A stretch of DNA of 64,000 nt, from the NCBI GenBank assembly GCA_030998015.1, contig JARWMV010000038.1, positions 1-64,000 on the forward strand. Direction: 5' to 3'. This DNA comes from Ceratorhiza oryzae-sativae. Lineage: Eukaryota; Basidiomycota; Agaricomycetes; Cantharellales; Ceratobasidiaceae. The notes under the pieces are model-generated. The model was not told where the DNA came from. It was given only the letters and a program-made list of their open reading frames with translations, and searched no databases. The position numbers and the translations under genes were made by a program. Shown here piece by piece: positions 1 to 11,185 of this stretch (position 1 is the stretch's first letter; each line of letters starts with the position of its first letter).

Positions 1-581
1 TGGATCGAAGGCATTGATGCATCTGAGACCTGCTATTGGCTTGTAGATCATATTATCATAGTATATACATGTAATGAATGGAGGCTACATCTCAGTGAGT
101 CATAAAGTGAGTCAGAGAAGCTTCTGGATCAATTTGGGAAGCTCTCCTGACTCACTGGAGTCATTAGATCTTGATTGATGGTCCAGTAAGATTCTAATGA
201 TCTTCGGGCCATTCCGGCGCGAGGATCCGGTGGATCGCGACGATCTTCGGGCAGCAGATACTGCCGAAGATTAGCTATCGATAGAGCATAAGATCGCTTT
301 GATAGCGTAAGCGGTTGCCGAGATATGAGCGGTGCAATGTTGTAATCAATATCTCCTGATAAGAGGAAATATTGCAACCTCTGTATCTCTCTGAGATCTT
401 ATCGTAAAATCTCAATAAAATATGCGTTGGAGAGCGGGAATTTTGTAATATTTAATGGAACAGAAAATAGTACAATTCAGAGCGCATACAAATTCAAGTA
501 TTTCACAACTTAATTACAGAGGCATTGCTTGAGGTTGGCAGAGCAGACTAAAATAATAGAAAATGTTAGTGATCCATAACA
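1..581 (+). repeat. LTR-A family long terminal repeat, 3' part, cut by window edge
   Basis: This stretch is near-identical to the last ~580 bp of the 1.3 kb LTR-like repeats at 2325-3631 and 41309-42617. It ends in CATAACA, matching the inverted TGTTATG that opens the full copies. It contains a CpG-rich block of about 240 bp. The 82-codon minus-strand frame (129-377) seen in all three copies has no recognisable domain and is treated as part of the repeat. Confidence 0.75.
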
Positions 582-1718
582 CCTACTGGACCAGTTCATG
601 CTAGTACAGGATCCAAGCTTAGTAAACTCATGGCCTACCATAAATGCAAGATTACATCACATGCATATGATGAGCCAGCTGCAAGTCTTGCTAAGGCTAT
701 TTGGCTTTATGTTGAGGTAAAATCATGGTCATTTCAGTCCAGCTATACTGCTTACCCATAGTACTAGCCTGAGAAAGGAGCAGCTGATAGCCACCAAGGG
801 TCTATCATGATGCTGCATTTGGTTGCTGCAACCTCCATCCTTGTGCCATTCTTCCAGATCTTCCTGGAGGCCCCTGTAACCTTTGCAATCAATGATATTA
901 GGCTGGAGGAGACAATTAATGTATGTTTAGGGGCTGTGCCATATAATGTCACTGACATGCAACTGCACTAGCATTTTCATAAACCTGACTTCAACTGCAG
1001 CTCAACTACATTCTTGGAGATTGAGGAAGTTCTCTGGCCAGTGGTTTTTGATCTCATTCAGCAGTGCTGTGAAGAGATTTCATATCCAAAGCCACATTGG
1101 GATGTTGGCCATGCTTGGCACAAAGAATGAACACTTGGAGTCTCCCCTCCTCTGGGGCATTGGACCAAACATCAACTAGTCACAAGTACAGGTTGGTAGG
1201 CAAATCCATGATATGATCATTAGCTTATGTCTATCATTTGTTCAGATGGTACAACATCAGGGTCAAGTCAACAGTCACATGAGCTCCAGGATGAAAATAG
1301 TAATTGTGGGTACCAAACAAAACTAAATAACCTTAAATCTTCTAATTGTTATGAAATAGCACAGTAAGCAGTTCCAGAAAAGCCATCTGGACACAGTAAG
1401 GACCATGGGGGGAACAGTGGCATGGGTAGCCAGCTTATGCCCACTGCAGGTATTGTAACAAACATACCTCAAGACATTGACAGCCCTGAAAACTTTGTAT
1501 AGGAAGTGTTCCCAACAGCCATGCCATGGGAGTTGATACAGAGAGGAGGGATGAGATGTCTGGTGAGCACAATTTTGTCTATGCATAGTGGGCTGCCTGT
1601 AAAATTATTTTCATAGGCACTGCTATCCCAAAAAATGGCAAAAAGAATATTCAGCCAGGTGCGTATACTTTTGTTATGAATATAGAAGATATCTAATCAT
1701 CACTTGATATGTCAATAG
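582..1718. other. No recognised gene; CpG-poor sequence upstream of JmjC-like gene
   Basis: Only short unrelated open frames occur here (for example 946-1179 + and 1323-1586 -). None shows a motif I know. It may hold further 5' exons of the split gene that begins to be readable at 1719, but I cannot place splice sites with confidence. Confidence 0.4.
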
Positions 1719-2254
1719 GTCCTTGTTCAAGGAAACACCAACCTTCTGATAATGAATCCTCCAACAATCAAGGTATGTAGATCAAATTTGAGCTTTCCAA
1801 AACTTAGGGTTTGACATATGTATTAGCCAAGAAGAAACCCAAAAATTCATTGAGGGGTAGCAGGAAACATGGTCAGCATCACATTTGTTATTTTTGATCC
1901 CTCTGAATAAGATCACTGACTTATCCTCTAGGGAAGCAACATAATCAAAGGAATGACAGGAAATTGAAGAAGGCTAAACCCCCTTTCAAAGTTGCTGAGC
2001 CCACCAAGCTCACTCATCTGGAGGAGAAGGAATATTGTAGTGTCACATGGACATTTGCAGAAGGTTTGAAGCCTCTGGATGGCTTATATGATAAACCAAA
2101 GGTTAGTGACTCTCAGATGATATTTGCTGATTTTCTGCTGTTGTTATAGGAAAAGCAGCATTTCTCATTCAATATCAGGATTCATAGACCAAAATCCTGT
2201 GGACCAAATGAGTACACTAAGCCAAGCTTTGAGATACCACTGGTACCTGAACAG
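1719..2254 (+). pseudogene. 5' exons of a split JmjC-like gene
   Basis: Four consecutive exons keep one reading frame when joined at clean GT-AG sites: 1719-1772, 1827-1871, 1932-2101 and 2150-2254, with introns of 48-60 nt. The product begins with a very basic Lys/Arg-rich stretch that could be a nuclear localisation signal, followed by a segment containing the readable motif EKEYCSVTWTF. The last exon ends at a gtaagt donor at 2255, and a solo LTR lies 70 bp further on. Linking these exons to the JmjC-like domain after the LTR is inference from position, strand and the LTR target duplication. I do not recognise the N-terminal domain. No start codon was identified. Confidence 0.45.
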
Positions 2255-2324
2255 GTAAGTCACAATATCTCTAGGATGATTGGCCAGGAAATTAATAAAC
2301 TGGAAGGATCATGACATGGAGCTT

Positions 2325-3631
2325 TGTTATGAGTCAGGGTAAACTTGAATATCTAGAGCTTAAGCAAAGGTAGATATGTTAGTATACACCAATCATACTC
2401 AATACTTCTTAGACTAGAGTAAGAAGGCTCAAAGTAGTTGCAATGCGATCAAGTAACACTCAAGGTAGTCTTAATCTTTCACAGTGTAAACTGACTAATT
2501 TATAGGTATAAAGAGCAAGACTACTATGGTCAGGTTCCCTTAGATATCTTAAATGTAGTTCAGCCCTAGTCGCTTGGACTAACTGATACTAATCTTAATA
2601 CTAGACTTAAGCGATAGCTTATAGGATAGATGGTGGGCTGCCTAATGCATGTACTTCCTCAGCTACAGGTACTTAGATTTCCTCTAATAGCAGGTACTTA
2701 ATGTCACACTCAATCAGGCAATATTGTATCCTTATATATCTCTGTATATAAGATACAACGACTCAGACAGTATATAACTAATATGGTACTTTATTCCTCA
2801 GTACTAGTTATATAAGAAATCACACACAGACAAGAGAAATAGAAAGAGAAAAGAAACCAATAACCAGCCTGGGTTGAGTAGAGGAGGGAAGGTGTCTGGA
2901 AGGGCCTCAGAGGAGGTCCTTTTATACCCTGAGGAGGGCATTCCAGAGCCAAATAGATACATGCATGCCAGTGCAATCATCAAAAGAGGGTACTGCTATA
3001 CTTGGGGTACACCCTAGCCCAGTATAGGATATGAGAGTAAAGACAGGGTGTGGATTGAAGGCATTGATGCATCTGAGACCTGCTACTGGCTTGTAGATCA
3101 TATTATCATAGTATATACATGTAATGAATGGAGGCTACATCTCAGTGAGTCATAAGGTGAGTCAGAGAAGCTTCTGGATCAATTAGGAAAGCTCTCCTGA
3201 CTCACTGGAGTCATTAGATCTTGATTGATGGTCCAGTAAGATTCTAATGATCTTCGGGCCATTCCGGCGCGAGGATCCGGTGGATCGCGACGATCTTCGG
3301 GCAGCAGATACCGCCGAAGATTAGCTATCGATAGAGCACAAGATCGCTTTGATAGCGTAAGCGGTTGCCGAGATATGAGCGGTGCAATGTTGTAATCAAT
3401 ATCTCCTGATAAGAGGAAATATTGCAACCTCTGTATCTCTCTGAGATCTTATCGTAAAAACTTAATAAAATATGCATTGGAGAGTGAGAAATTTGTACTA
3501 TTTAATGGAATGGAGAATAGTACAATTCGGAGCGCATACAAATTCAAGTATTTCACAATTCAATTACAGAGGCATCACTTGAGGTTGGCAGAGCAGACTA
3601 AAATAATAGAAAATGTTAGTGATCCATAGCA
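2325..3631 (+). repeat. Solo LTR, LTR-A family (1307 bp)
   Basis: The repeat starts TGTTATGAG and ends CCATAGCA, and is flanked by a perfect 5-bp target duplication AGCTT (2320-2324 and 3632-3636). Full-length relatives lie at 41309-42617 and, truncated, at 1-581; a reversed relic lies at 23261-23947. No internal coding region accompanies it, so it is a solo LTR left by LTR-LTR recombination. It sits in or beside an intron of the JmjC-like gene. The coding family it belongs to is not in the window. Confidence 0.85.
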
Positions 3632-3636
3632 AGCTT

Positions 3637-4881
3637 GTTAAAACTGTTTACCAACTGGCTGAAGCTGAACAAGATTCCCTTCCTGAGTTCTGCCATCCAG
3701 CACTTCATCTGACATTTGAGGACAGCCAAAAGATGGATGCTGCTGAACTTTAAGAGCTGTTCAAAAATCACTCACTTGTCATTGAGCCACCACCCAACTT
3801 TGCTTTGTCACATCAATCACTCTTTGAGGACCAAAATGGACAACCACATTGGATCAGGTTATGGACCCTGACCTGACTGTAGAGGTGCATGGTAAGTAAT
3901 TTTAAATAGTCTTGCTATGGTTATTTCACATTGTGTATATCAGATCTTGCTGGTAGCTCTGTTCAACCAAATCAGGAGCAAGCTTTATCTTGTTTGACAA
4001 CTGTGCAAGAGGTCTCACATCACATTAACTCTGAAAATGGCCATGTTGTCAACCTTTTGAGTATGCCTTCCAGCACTGGCCTTGTGACTGAACCACCAGC
4101 TGTAGTGTATGTTTTTTTGGCATTTGCAGCCTTTCCTGGAGCTAATACATTTGACAGAAAACTCTCATCAGACTGCTTTGCATACAACTCTACTCACAAT
4201 CTCAAAGACTGTTATGAGTGGATGGAAAATTGCTCATGGCTAATATTAGGGGGTGGAGGTGCAATCAGCCAAGATCATGTTGACTCTGCTGGGAAGGCTA
4301 CATATGTATCTGTTGAGGCTGGTGTGGGAAAGCTTTGGCTGATCTCTCTTGGACACAAAGATCAAGCTGACAAGGTCACTGATTCTAAGCCATGGCCAGC
4401 TGAGAAATGGGCACATACCTCTGCAGATGATATCAGCTGGGTGCATGAGCACTACTGGCAAGCAATTCATTTGTGTAAAGGATCTACTCTGTAAGTCTGG
4501 TGTGCCCCACCCTAACTAGCATTACTGATGGATGATTTTCCCAGTCTCATGCAGCCCTACACTATCCATATTGTTCTTACACCTGGTCCAACTCTATGCT
4601 TTGGTGGCCACTGGTGTGTGGCATGCACAATGACTTGCACAATGCATGCCCTACAATATGAGCACATTCACCCTCTAGGCTTATCAAATGAGACTCATGT
4701 GGGCTCCTGGGCTGGCATTCACCAAATGATGATCTATGCTTGGTGGAAGATCTTATCTTGTCATGCTGCTTTACCTTACCCAACAGAGAGCATGGCTGCA
4801 CTCATCCTCATGTGCCAAAACCCCCAATACTTCACCAACCTGGTAGAGCAGGCACCTCCTAGCTTAGAGAGCTATGATTGA
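3637..4881 (+). pseudogene. JmjC-like (cupin) domain gene, 3' part, decayed
   Basis: Exons 3637-3891, 3944-4490 and 4545-4881 are separated by short introns (3892-3943; 4491-4544 with a ctaac branch site and cccag acceptor). The middle exon carries an HVD triplet followed by a G-KLW motif, and the last carries a PYTIHIVLTPGPTLCFGGH motif. This is the pattern of a JmjC fold with an HxD...H iron-binding triad, as in 2-oxoglutarate oxygenases and histone demethylases. The first exon contains an in-frame TAA and a frame change, so the copy is probably dead. An acidic 64-codon frame at 4874-5068 may be a shifted C-terminus. JmjC membership is a motif call; the substrate is unknown. Confidence 0.6.
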
Positions 4882-5091
4882 CAAGACAACAAGGCTAGAA
4901 GTGCAGCTGAAGGAGTGGGCTGATAATTTGTATGAGTGGTGGGATGAAAATTTGAATGCATACAGGGTGGAATCATTTGATCAAAATAAAGCAGGGATGG
5001 AACTGGAATCTGAGGATGGAGATAACAAGGACACTGACTCAGGGATGTCAAGCATATCAGATGACTAGATTGTTCACCATGAAACATGTGT

Positions 5092-5977
5092 TGTTATGAC
5101 CCGTCAAACGGACATAACAAAACAACCAAATATTTCTACAGATTTATGGCATTTTTCCTAAGCGGAACAAGCCATAAACAAGGTCACATGACCTCGGCGC
5201 TTAGCTGGCGCTTACAGTGGTTACCCTGAACTCGCTCCAGCATTTCTCTCCATTGTTACTTGGAGCGAGGAGCAAGTTGTCACGTGATCTTGGCGCTTAC
5301 AGCAGGATCATGTGACCTCAGCGCCTACAGTGGTTACCCTGAACTCGCTCCAGCATTTCTCTCCCTTGTTACTTGGAGCGAGGAGCGAGTTATCACGTGA
5401 TCTTGGCGCTTACAGCATGATCATGTGACCTCAGCGCCTACGGTGGTTACCCTGAACTCGCTCCAGCATTTCTCTCCCTTGTTACTTGGAGCGAGGAGCG
5501 AGTTGTCACGTGATCTTGGCGCTTACAGAAGGGTCATGTGACCTCAGCGCTTATGGTTGTTACCCTGAACTCGCTCCAGCATTTCTCTCCCATGTTACTT
5601 GGAGCGAGGGGCGAGTTGTCACGTGATCTCGGCACTTATGGCAGGATCACGTGACCTCAGCGCCTACCCCTCGGACCTCATGTGGCTCTATAAGATTCGG
5701 AGCTGCACAAACTTAAGACAAACAATTACCTAACCCATAGTACTATACATAACCTACACCTACTGCGGAGTGTGCTTAGATAATACATCTGCAGCCACCG
5801 CAGCCACAGGTATATATAAGGAGGATAAAGCAAGACTGGACGCCTCAGCTTGCTTTATCTTGTCAACCACCATAGACCATAGCAAAACACTGTAACTAGA
5901 ACACTCAATACATACTGCATAGCACCAAACCGTCAACATAGCCACTACTTAAGTGCTCCACCAGGGAGCCTCCAGAG
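5092..5977 (+). repeat. 5' LTR of Rep-gypsy copy 1, 3' end missing
   Basis: It matches the 3' LTR at 20999-21894 except that the last ~15 bp are lost where the hAT-like element joins. It contains four exact-period 113-bp repeats, a TATA-like tataagattc (5690s) and a run of TCACGTGA-type boxes. Confidence 0.9.
5221..5672 (+). repeat. 113-bp tandem repeats inside the LTR (4 units)
   Basis: The unit start ttaccctgaactcgctcc recurs at 5221, 5334, 5447 and 5560, exactly 113 bp apart. Each unit has inverted arms ACTCGCTCC and GGAGCGAG and TCACGTGA-like boxes. The 3' LTR also has four units (21128, 21241, 21354, 21467). LTRs of copy 2 and the solo LTR at 37385 have two, which accounts for the 896 versus 669 bp lengths. 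Confidence 0.9.
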
Positions 5978-7415
5978 TAGAGGTGCTGTGCCTGGCTCCT
6001 GCAGCCAGAACTTGCCAGAATTCTGGCTAAAATTCCAGCAAATTCCGGCGTGCCAGTTGCCAGTGCAGGTGCCAGAATAGCCTCAAGGGTGCCAGAGTCC
6101 TAGGCGGAGTCCTGCAGTACTGGCATACCTGCATACCTGCATACCTGAATACTGGCACATTGTCACCTGTACACGACCACCACGGATTGCATATATTAAG
6201 CACTCATAAAATGCGCAAAATTCAGCGGATCAAATTTACTTTACTTGATTACAAACGGTTAAGAAATGAGCAGTATCGGCGCAGAATCGTCTAAGAAAAA
6301 TATTCAGGGGGATGCGCAGATGTTCAAGCTCGCTATCCTGAGCTCTAATTGGGGCGATATACATACCAATCGACTCGTCTCACTGAGAGGAATCGAATGC
6401 ACATATTTTCATAATAAACGAACGCTTTTATCGAAAGTTATCAGCGATATAAAGGGGGAAACCCTGAACAGCGCCACAAGCGCTAGTGAAACCAGCCGTG
6501 CAAACCTCGCTCCCTTGCGCGGAGTCGATGCGCATTATCATAAGGACTCTATATACCAAAAACCAGCCTGATTGAAGGTGTTTTAGCTGGTGAAACTGGG
6601 GGAACAGCGCCCTGATGCTGAAAACCCCCTGAAATGCGCCATGGACACCCACACAGTGCTATTCTGGCTTTCTTAGTATCACAGACAGATTCAGGGATGC
6701 TTATTGCCCTATCTCAGGTACCTGAAACATCTGGAACAAGCTTATAACATAAATTTCCGACCATGTGCAGTGATTCTGCTGGGTTGACAGTGAGGTTGCC
6801 TGCACACACCCCGGTTCATAGTTATCCAGTCAATGTATTTACTAGATATAATGTCAGTAGGGGTTTTTCAAGCTCAGGAGAAAGGCTAGCTGGTCGGATA
6901 AGCTTCAAACAGCTTTCTTTGTGGTGAAATAGCATGTGTGCATTTCCCAGAATATTTCCTGAGCATCAATTTGGAGCGAACTATGCGTTATCGAATTTTT
7001 TGCGCGGAGCAAATGACATATCTGTGATCTCCTGATTTTTGCGCATTTAATGAGCTACTTTGCGAGAGATTGTGGTGAGGTTTATGGCCCTGGAAATGTT
7101 GGCCACAAAGACCTGAACAAAAGAACTGTGTAAAATTTGCCAGAATGAATTTCTTATGAAACGTGCTCTATATCATTGGAATGCTCTCTCTTCTGTGCAC
7201 CTAATGAGCTATTACACAACTTGATGTGGTGAGTTCTGACCATAGCCAGTTGCAGGAGTCCCGGGATTCTGGCATGCTCCTGCACCTGCCAGAATTCTGG
7301 CACGGACTCCGGCAACTGGCGAGCCAGTGCCAGTGCCAGTGCCAGAATGGCCAAAAAGCGCAGGAGTCCTGCTGCAGGTGCCAGAGTCCTGCAAAATTCT
7401 GGCACAGCTTCTCTA
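5978..7415. mobile_element. hAT-like non-autonomous DNA element
   Basis: The ends are inverted: TAGAGGTGCTGTGCC on the left and, read from the other strand, TAGAGAAGCTGTGCC on the right. Next to each end is sequence dense in GCCAG/CTGGC. Internal stretches (for example tcataaaatgcgcaaaattc near 6205) resemble the element at 39365-42930. The flanking 8-mers (CTCCAGAG from the LTR and AGCGAAAT from gag) do not match, so the copy is not a simple insertion: the LTR-gag junction is deleted. No transposase is recognisable; the frame at 6266-6571 has no known motif. Confidence 0.55.
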
Positions 7416-7680
7416 AGCGAAATACAAACAAGGGGGGAACAAGCCTTTAGGGACCAGTGGCAAACAGGGGAATACCCAACCCAACAACATGGTAAGGATA
7501 CCAAACAGTGAAAAGGACAGGCGAAGGAAAGAAGGACTCTGTATCAAATGCAGTAAATCAGGGCATGTCCTGAAGGAGTGCCGAGGCCAGTGGACTACGA
7601 CAAAGCTAAGATACAAGGGAAGGCCAGCAGACAAGTTGAGGAAGAAAGCAGCTCTGAGTTGGAAAACTAATTGGTCCTAC
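7416..7680 (+). pseudogene. Gag C-terminal remnant (CCHC zinc knuckle), Rep-gypsy copy 1
   Basis: Alignment to copy 2 resumes at 7416. The remnant keeps the nucleocapsid knuckle C-x2-C-x4-H-x4-C (CIKCSKSGHVLKEC near 7543-7584). The N-terminal two thirds of gag, present in copy 2, are missing. A frame change near 7605 separates it from the downstream protease frame. Confidence 0.8.
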
Positions 7681-7687
7681 CACTTCC

Positions 7688-10600
7688 ATGTTGGAGGACC
7701 CCAATATAACCCCTACCGCAGATGTATGTTACCTCAAGAAGTCTAGTAATCAATCAATAATATACACTATGGTAGAGGGAATCATGGAACCAGCTAAGAC
7801 ACTGATTGACTCAGGATCTTCAACCAACTTCATCGATAAGGCCTATTCAAGGGAAAAAAGGATCCCAACCACTCCCCCCAAACACAAAAAATCAATTGTG
7901 GCCATTGATGGGAATGAAATCAAGGATGCCATAGAAGAAAGGGCAGAACTAAACATCAAAGTGGAAGGGAAGACACTAAAATGCTCCCTTTATGTAATGA
8001 CCCTAGGTGACACAGACATAGTCCTAGGGAAAGAATGGCTTGAAGAAGCAGAACCTATCATAGATTGGAAAGACCTTACCATCTCATAGCCAAACGAAAT
8101 CAAGGCAAGGGCAGCAAGTGAAGGCCTACAAATCCCAGAAGAATTTAGGGATTTTGAAGACCTATTTGGGGAAGAAGGTTTCCAAGAACTTCCACCCCAC
8201 CGAGGTAACCTAGACTTCAAAATGGACCTGATCGAGGGAGCAGAGCTGCCAAAGCCTGCAAAGAGGTACAGTATGTCGCCAGCAGAAACAAAGGCACTCA
8301 GGGAGTACCTAGAGGAGGAACTAAGAAACAGGAAAATAAGGCCCAGCCAGTCAGTTGTAGCTGCACCCTGTTTCTATGTGAACAAAGCAGATGGAGGACT
8401 TAGGTTGGTAGTCGACTACCGTAAGATGAATGACATCACCAAGCCAGACAGGTTTCCACTTCCAATCCAAATAGAATTGATTGAGAGACTGAAGGATGCA
8501 ACCATCTATTCAAAAATGGATGTTTGATGGGGGTTCAACAACATCAGGGTAAAAGAGGGAGACGAATGGAAAACAGCTTTCAGGACAGGAGAAGGCCAGT
8601 TTGAATGCTTGGTCATGCCATTCAGAGTAAAAGAGGGACCAAGAACCTTTACCAGGTTCATGATGGAAAAGTTCCGTGATATAATAGACGATTATGTGGT
8701 AATCTACATGGATGATGTACTAGTGTTTTCCAGAAACAGGGAAGAACATGTACAACATGTCAGGGAAGTGTTAAGAAGAATGAGGGAAAACCACCTCTTC
8801 CTCAAACCACACAAGTGTCAGTTCTTTGTGAAGGAGGTAAGCTTCATCGGAATTGTCATATCCCCGGAAGGGATATCAATGGAAAAGGAAAAGGTAAAGG
8901 CAGTTCTAGAATGGCCAGAACCTAACACAGTAAAAGAAGTCCAAGCCTTCCTAGGCTTTGTGGGGTTCTATAGAAGGTGGATAGAGAAGTTTAGTACCTT
9001 AGCCAAACCCCTCACAGATCTCACCCAAAAAGATGTCAAATTCCTGTGGGAAAGAAAACAACAGGAAGCATTTGAAGCTATCAAAGAAGCAGTAGCAAGA
9101 GAACCGGTCCTGATCCACCCAAACCCAAACAGGCCATACATACTGGAAACAGACGCCTCAGGAGTGGCCATGGGGGCGGTACTAAGCCAAAAGGGTGATG
9201 ACAACCGATTGCATCCAATTGCCTTCCTATCGAAGAGCTTCACCCCACCAGAGAAAAATTATGACACCTACGACAAGGAGTTGCTTGCAATTGTTAGGTC
9301 CTTAGAGCACTGGAGGTTATACTTAGAAGGGACAGAGGAACCTATTGTGATATACACTGACCATAGGAACCTCCAGTACTGGCAAAATGCCCAGATGTGG
9401 AATAGAAGGCATGCCAGATGGTATCTCACTCTGGCACCCTTCAATTTTCAGATTGTGTACAGACCAGGGAAACTCTCACAGAAGCCAGATGCCCTTTCCA
9501 GAAGGAGCGACCATGGGGATACCCCTATGGAACCACAGATCATGATTCCAGAAGAAAGGTTCATAGGTTTCATGGCAGAAGTACAGGGGAATTTCTGGGA
9601 AGAGCTTAAAGAAGCTCAGGAAGAAGACGAATCTATCAGATCCTTAAGGCTGAGTGTGGCAAATAAAGAACAACTACCGCCCTCAGTACAGAAGGAATTT
9701 AGACGGTATGAAATGAAGGAGGGCCTATTAAGGTATGACGATAGGCTCTACATCCCAGATGACAAGGACTTGAGGTTGAGTCTCCTTGAGGAGTGCCATG
9801 ACGCCCCAGTGGCAGGTCATCAGGGACAAGCCCGAACACTAGAATTACTATCAAGGGATTACTATTGGCCAGGAATGAAGGCCCAAGTAAACCGATATGT
9901 GGAATCTTGTGAAACATGTCAAAGAAGCAAAGGACACAAACAAGGCACTCCCCTGAAGTCCTTACCAATCCCATGGAAACCATGGGCAGATGTTGCATAT
10001 GATTTCATCGTCAAATTACCTGTCTCAAAGGGGTACGACAGTATCTTGACAGTTGTAGATCGCTTCTCCTGGCAGGCCCATTTTGTACCATGTCTGGAGA
10101 GCACCAATGCAGAAGAACTGGCAGAAATATTCATAAGGGAAGTATGGAGACATCACGGGACCCCAGAAACCACTGTCTCAGACTGAGGGCCAACCTTTAA
10201 CAGCCAATTCCTAAACGCCCTATACAAAGGAATTGGGACAAAGCCCAGATTCTCCACTGCTTTCCATCCAGAAACAGATGGTCTGTCGGAAAGGACAAAT
10301 CAATGGGTAGAAGGGTTCTTAAGAACCTTCTGCAATTATAGACAAGATGATTGGGTAAAATGGTTACCCATTGCCGAATTCTGCCATAACAACCACGTAA
10401 ATGCTACAACAGGACAAACCCCATTTGAAACAGTATATGGAAAAAACCCAAGATGGGTTGTCCGAGAGGGAGAAGAACCATCTGAGGCACCCGCTGCAGA
10501 CAACATGCGTAATCAAATGGAAAAGGTATGGGATGAGGCAAGAGCCTCAATGGAATTACACCAACAAATGGAAAAGAAAGGGAGGGAATTCAAGGTAGGA

Positions 10601-11099
10601 GACAAGGTTTGGCTGCTCCTAACAAACCTCTCGTCCAAGAGACCCTCCAAGAAACTGGACAACCGAAAAGGGGGGCCCTTTGAAATCACAGAAAAGATCT
10701 CATCCCATGCATATCGCCTGGACCTACCTAAAACATACGTGTACACAATGTATTCCATGTAAATCTCCTCTCGCCATTCACAGAAGATAAAGACTTCCAA
10801 AGAAGGCAGGCCAACCACCACCAATCATAACGGAAAAAGGAGAGGAGGAATACGAGGTGGACCACATTGCAAATTATGAATGGCGGAATGGCGAGCTGTT
10901 TTACCAAATCAGATGGAAGGGCTACGACCCAATAGAAGACACAATGGAACGTGCCAGCAAGTTTGCTGACATGAAAGAGGTTCTAAATGACTTGCAAAGG
11001 CGCTTACCAGATGCACCAATGCCAGTCAAGACAAGTCAGCACTCAGGTGACTCGAAAGGCAGGCCAAAGAGAACCAAACGAGGATCTGGAAAGCTTTAA
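7688..11099 (+). pseudogene. Ty3/gypsy pol (PR-RT-RH-INT-chromodomain), Rep-gypsy copy 1
   Basis: Domains in order: aspartic protease with DSGSS (about 7807); reverse transcriptase with YMDD (about 8704); RNase H with ETDAS (about 9148); integrase zinc region H-x-C-x2-C (about 9815-9930) and DDE core (YDFIVKLP, VVDRF); and a C-terminal chromodomain (YQIRWKGYDPIEDTMERAS, 10890-10950) ending at 11099. Lesions: TAG at about 8087, TGA at 8525-8527 where copy 2 has CGA, TGA at 10184-10186 where copy 2 has CAA, and a frame break near 10740. A chromodomain after integrase places it with the chromoviruses, which target chromatin marks. The element cannot make a full polyprotein. Confidence 0.9.
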
Positions 11100-11185
11100 A
11101 AAGAGCCATCCAGGATACCCAAGAAAGGCCAGAGCCTGCTCTACCACCTCACTTGCACCACAACACACCTGCGAAACCCCAAAAC

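Noticed and set aside
129..377. 82-codon minus-strand frame repeated at 3179-3427 and 42164-42412 as a gene
   Set aside because: It lies inside LTR-A copies that are near-identical at the DNA level, so conservation of the frame is not independent evidence; no domain is recognisable.
6266..6571. 101-codon frame inside the hAT-like element as a transposase fragment
   Set aside because: It shows no hAT dimerisation or catalytic motif and no counterpart in the second copy.
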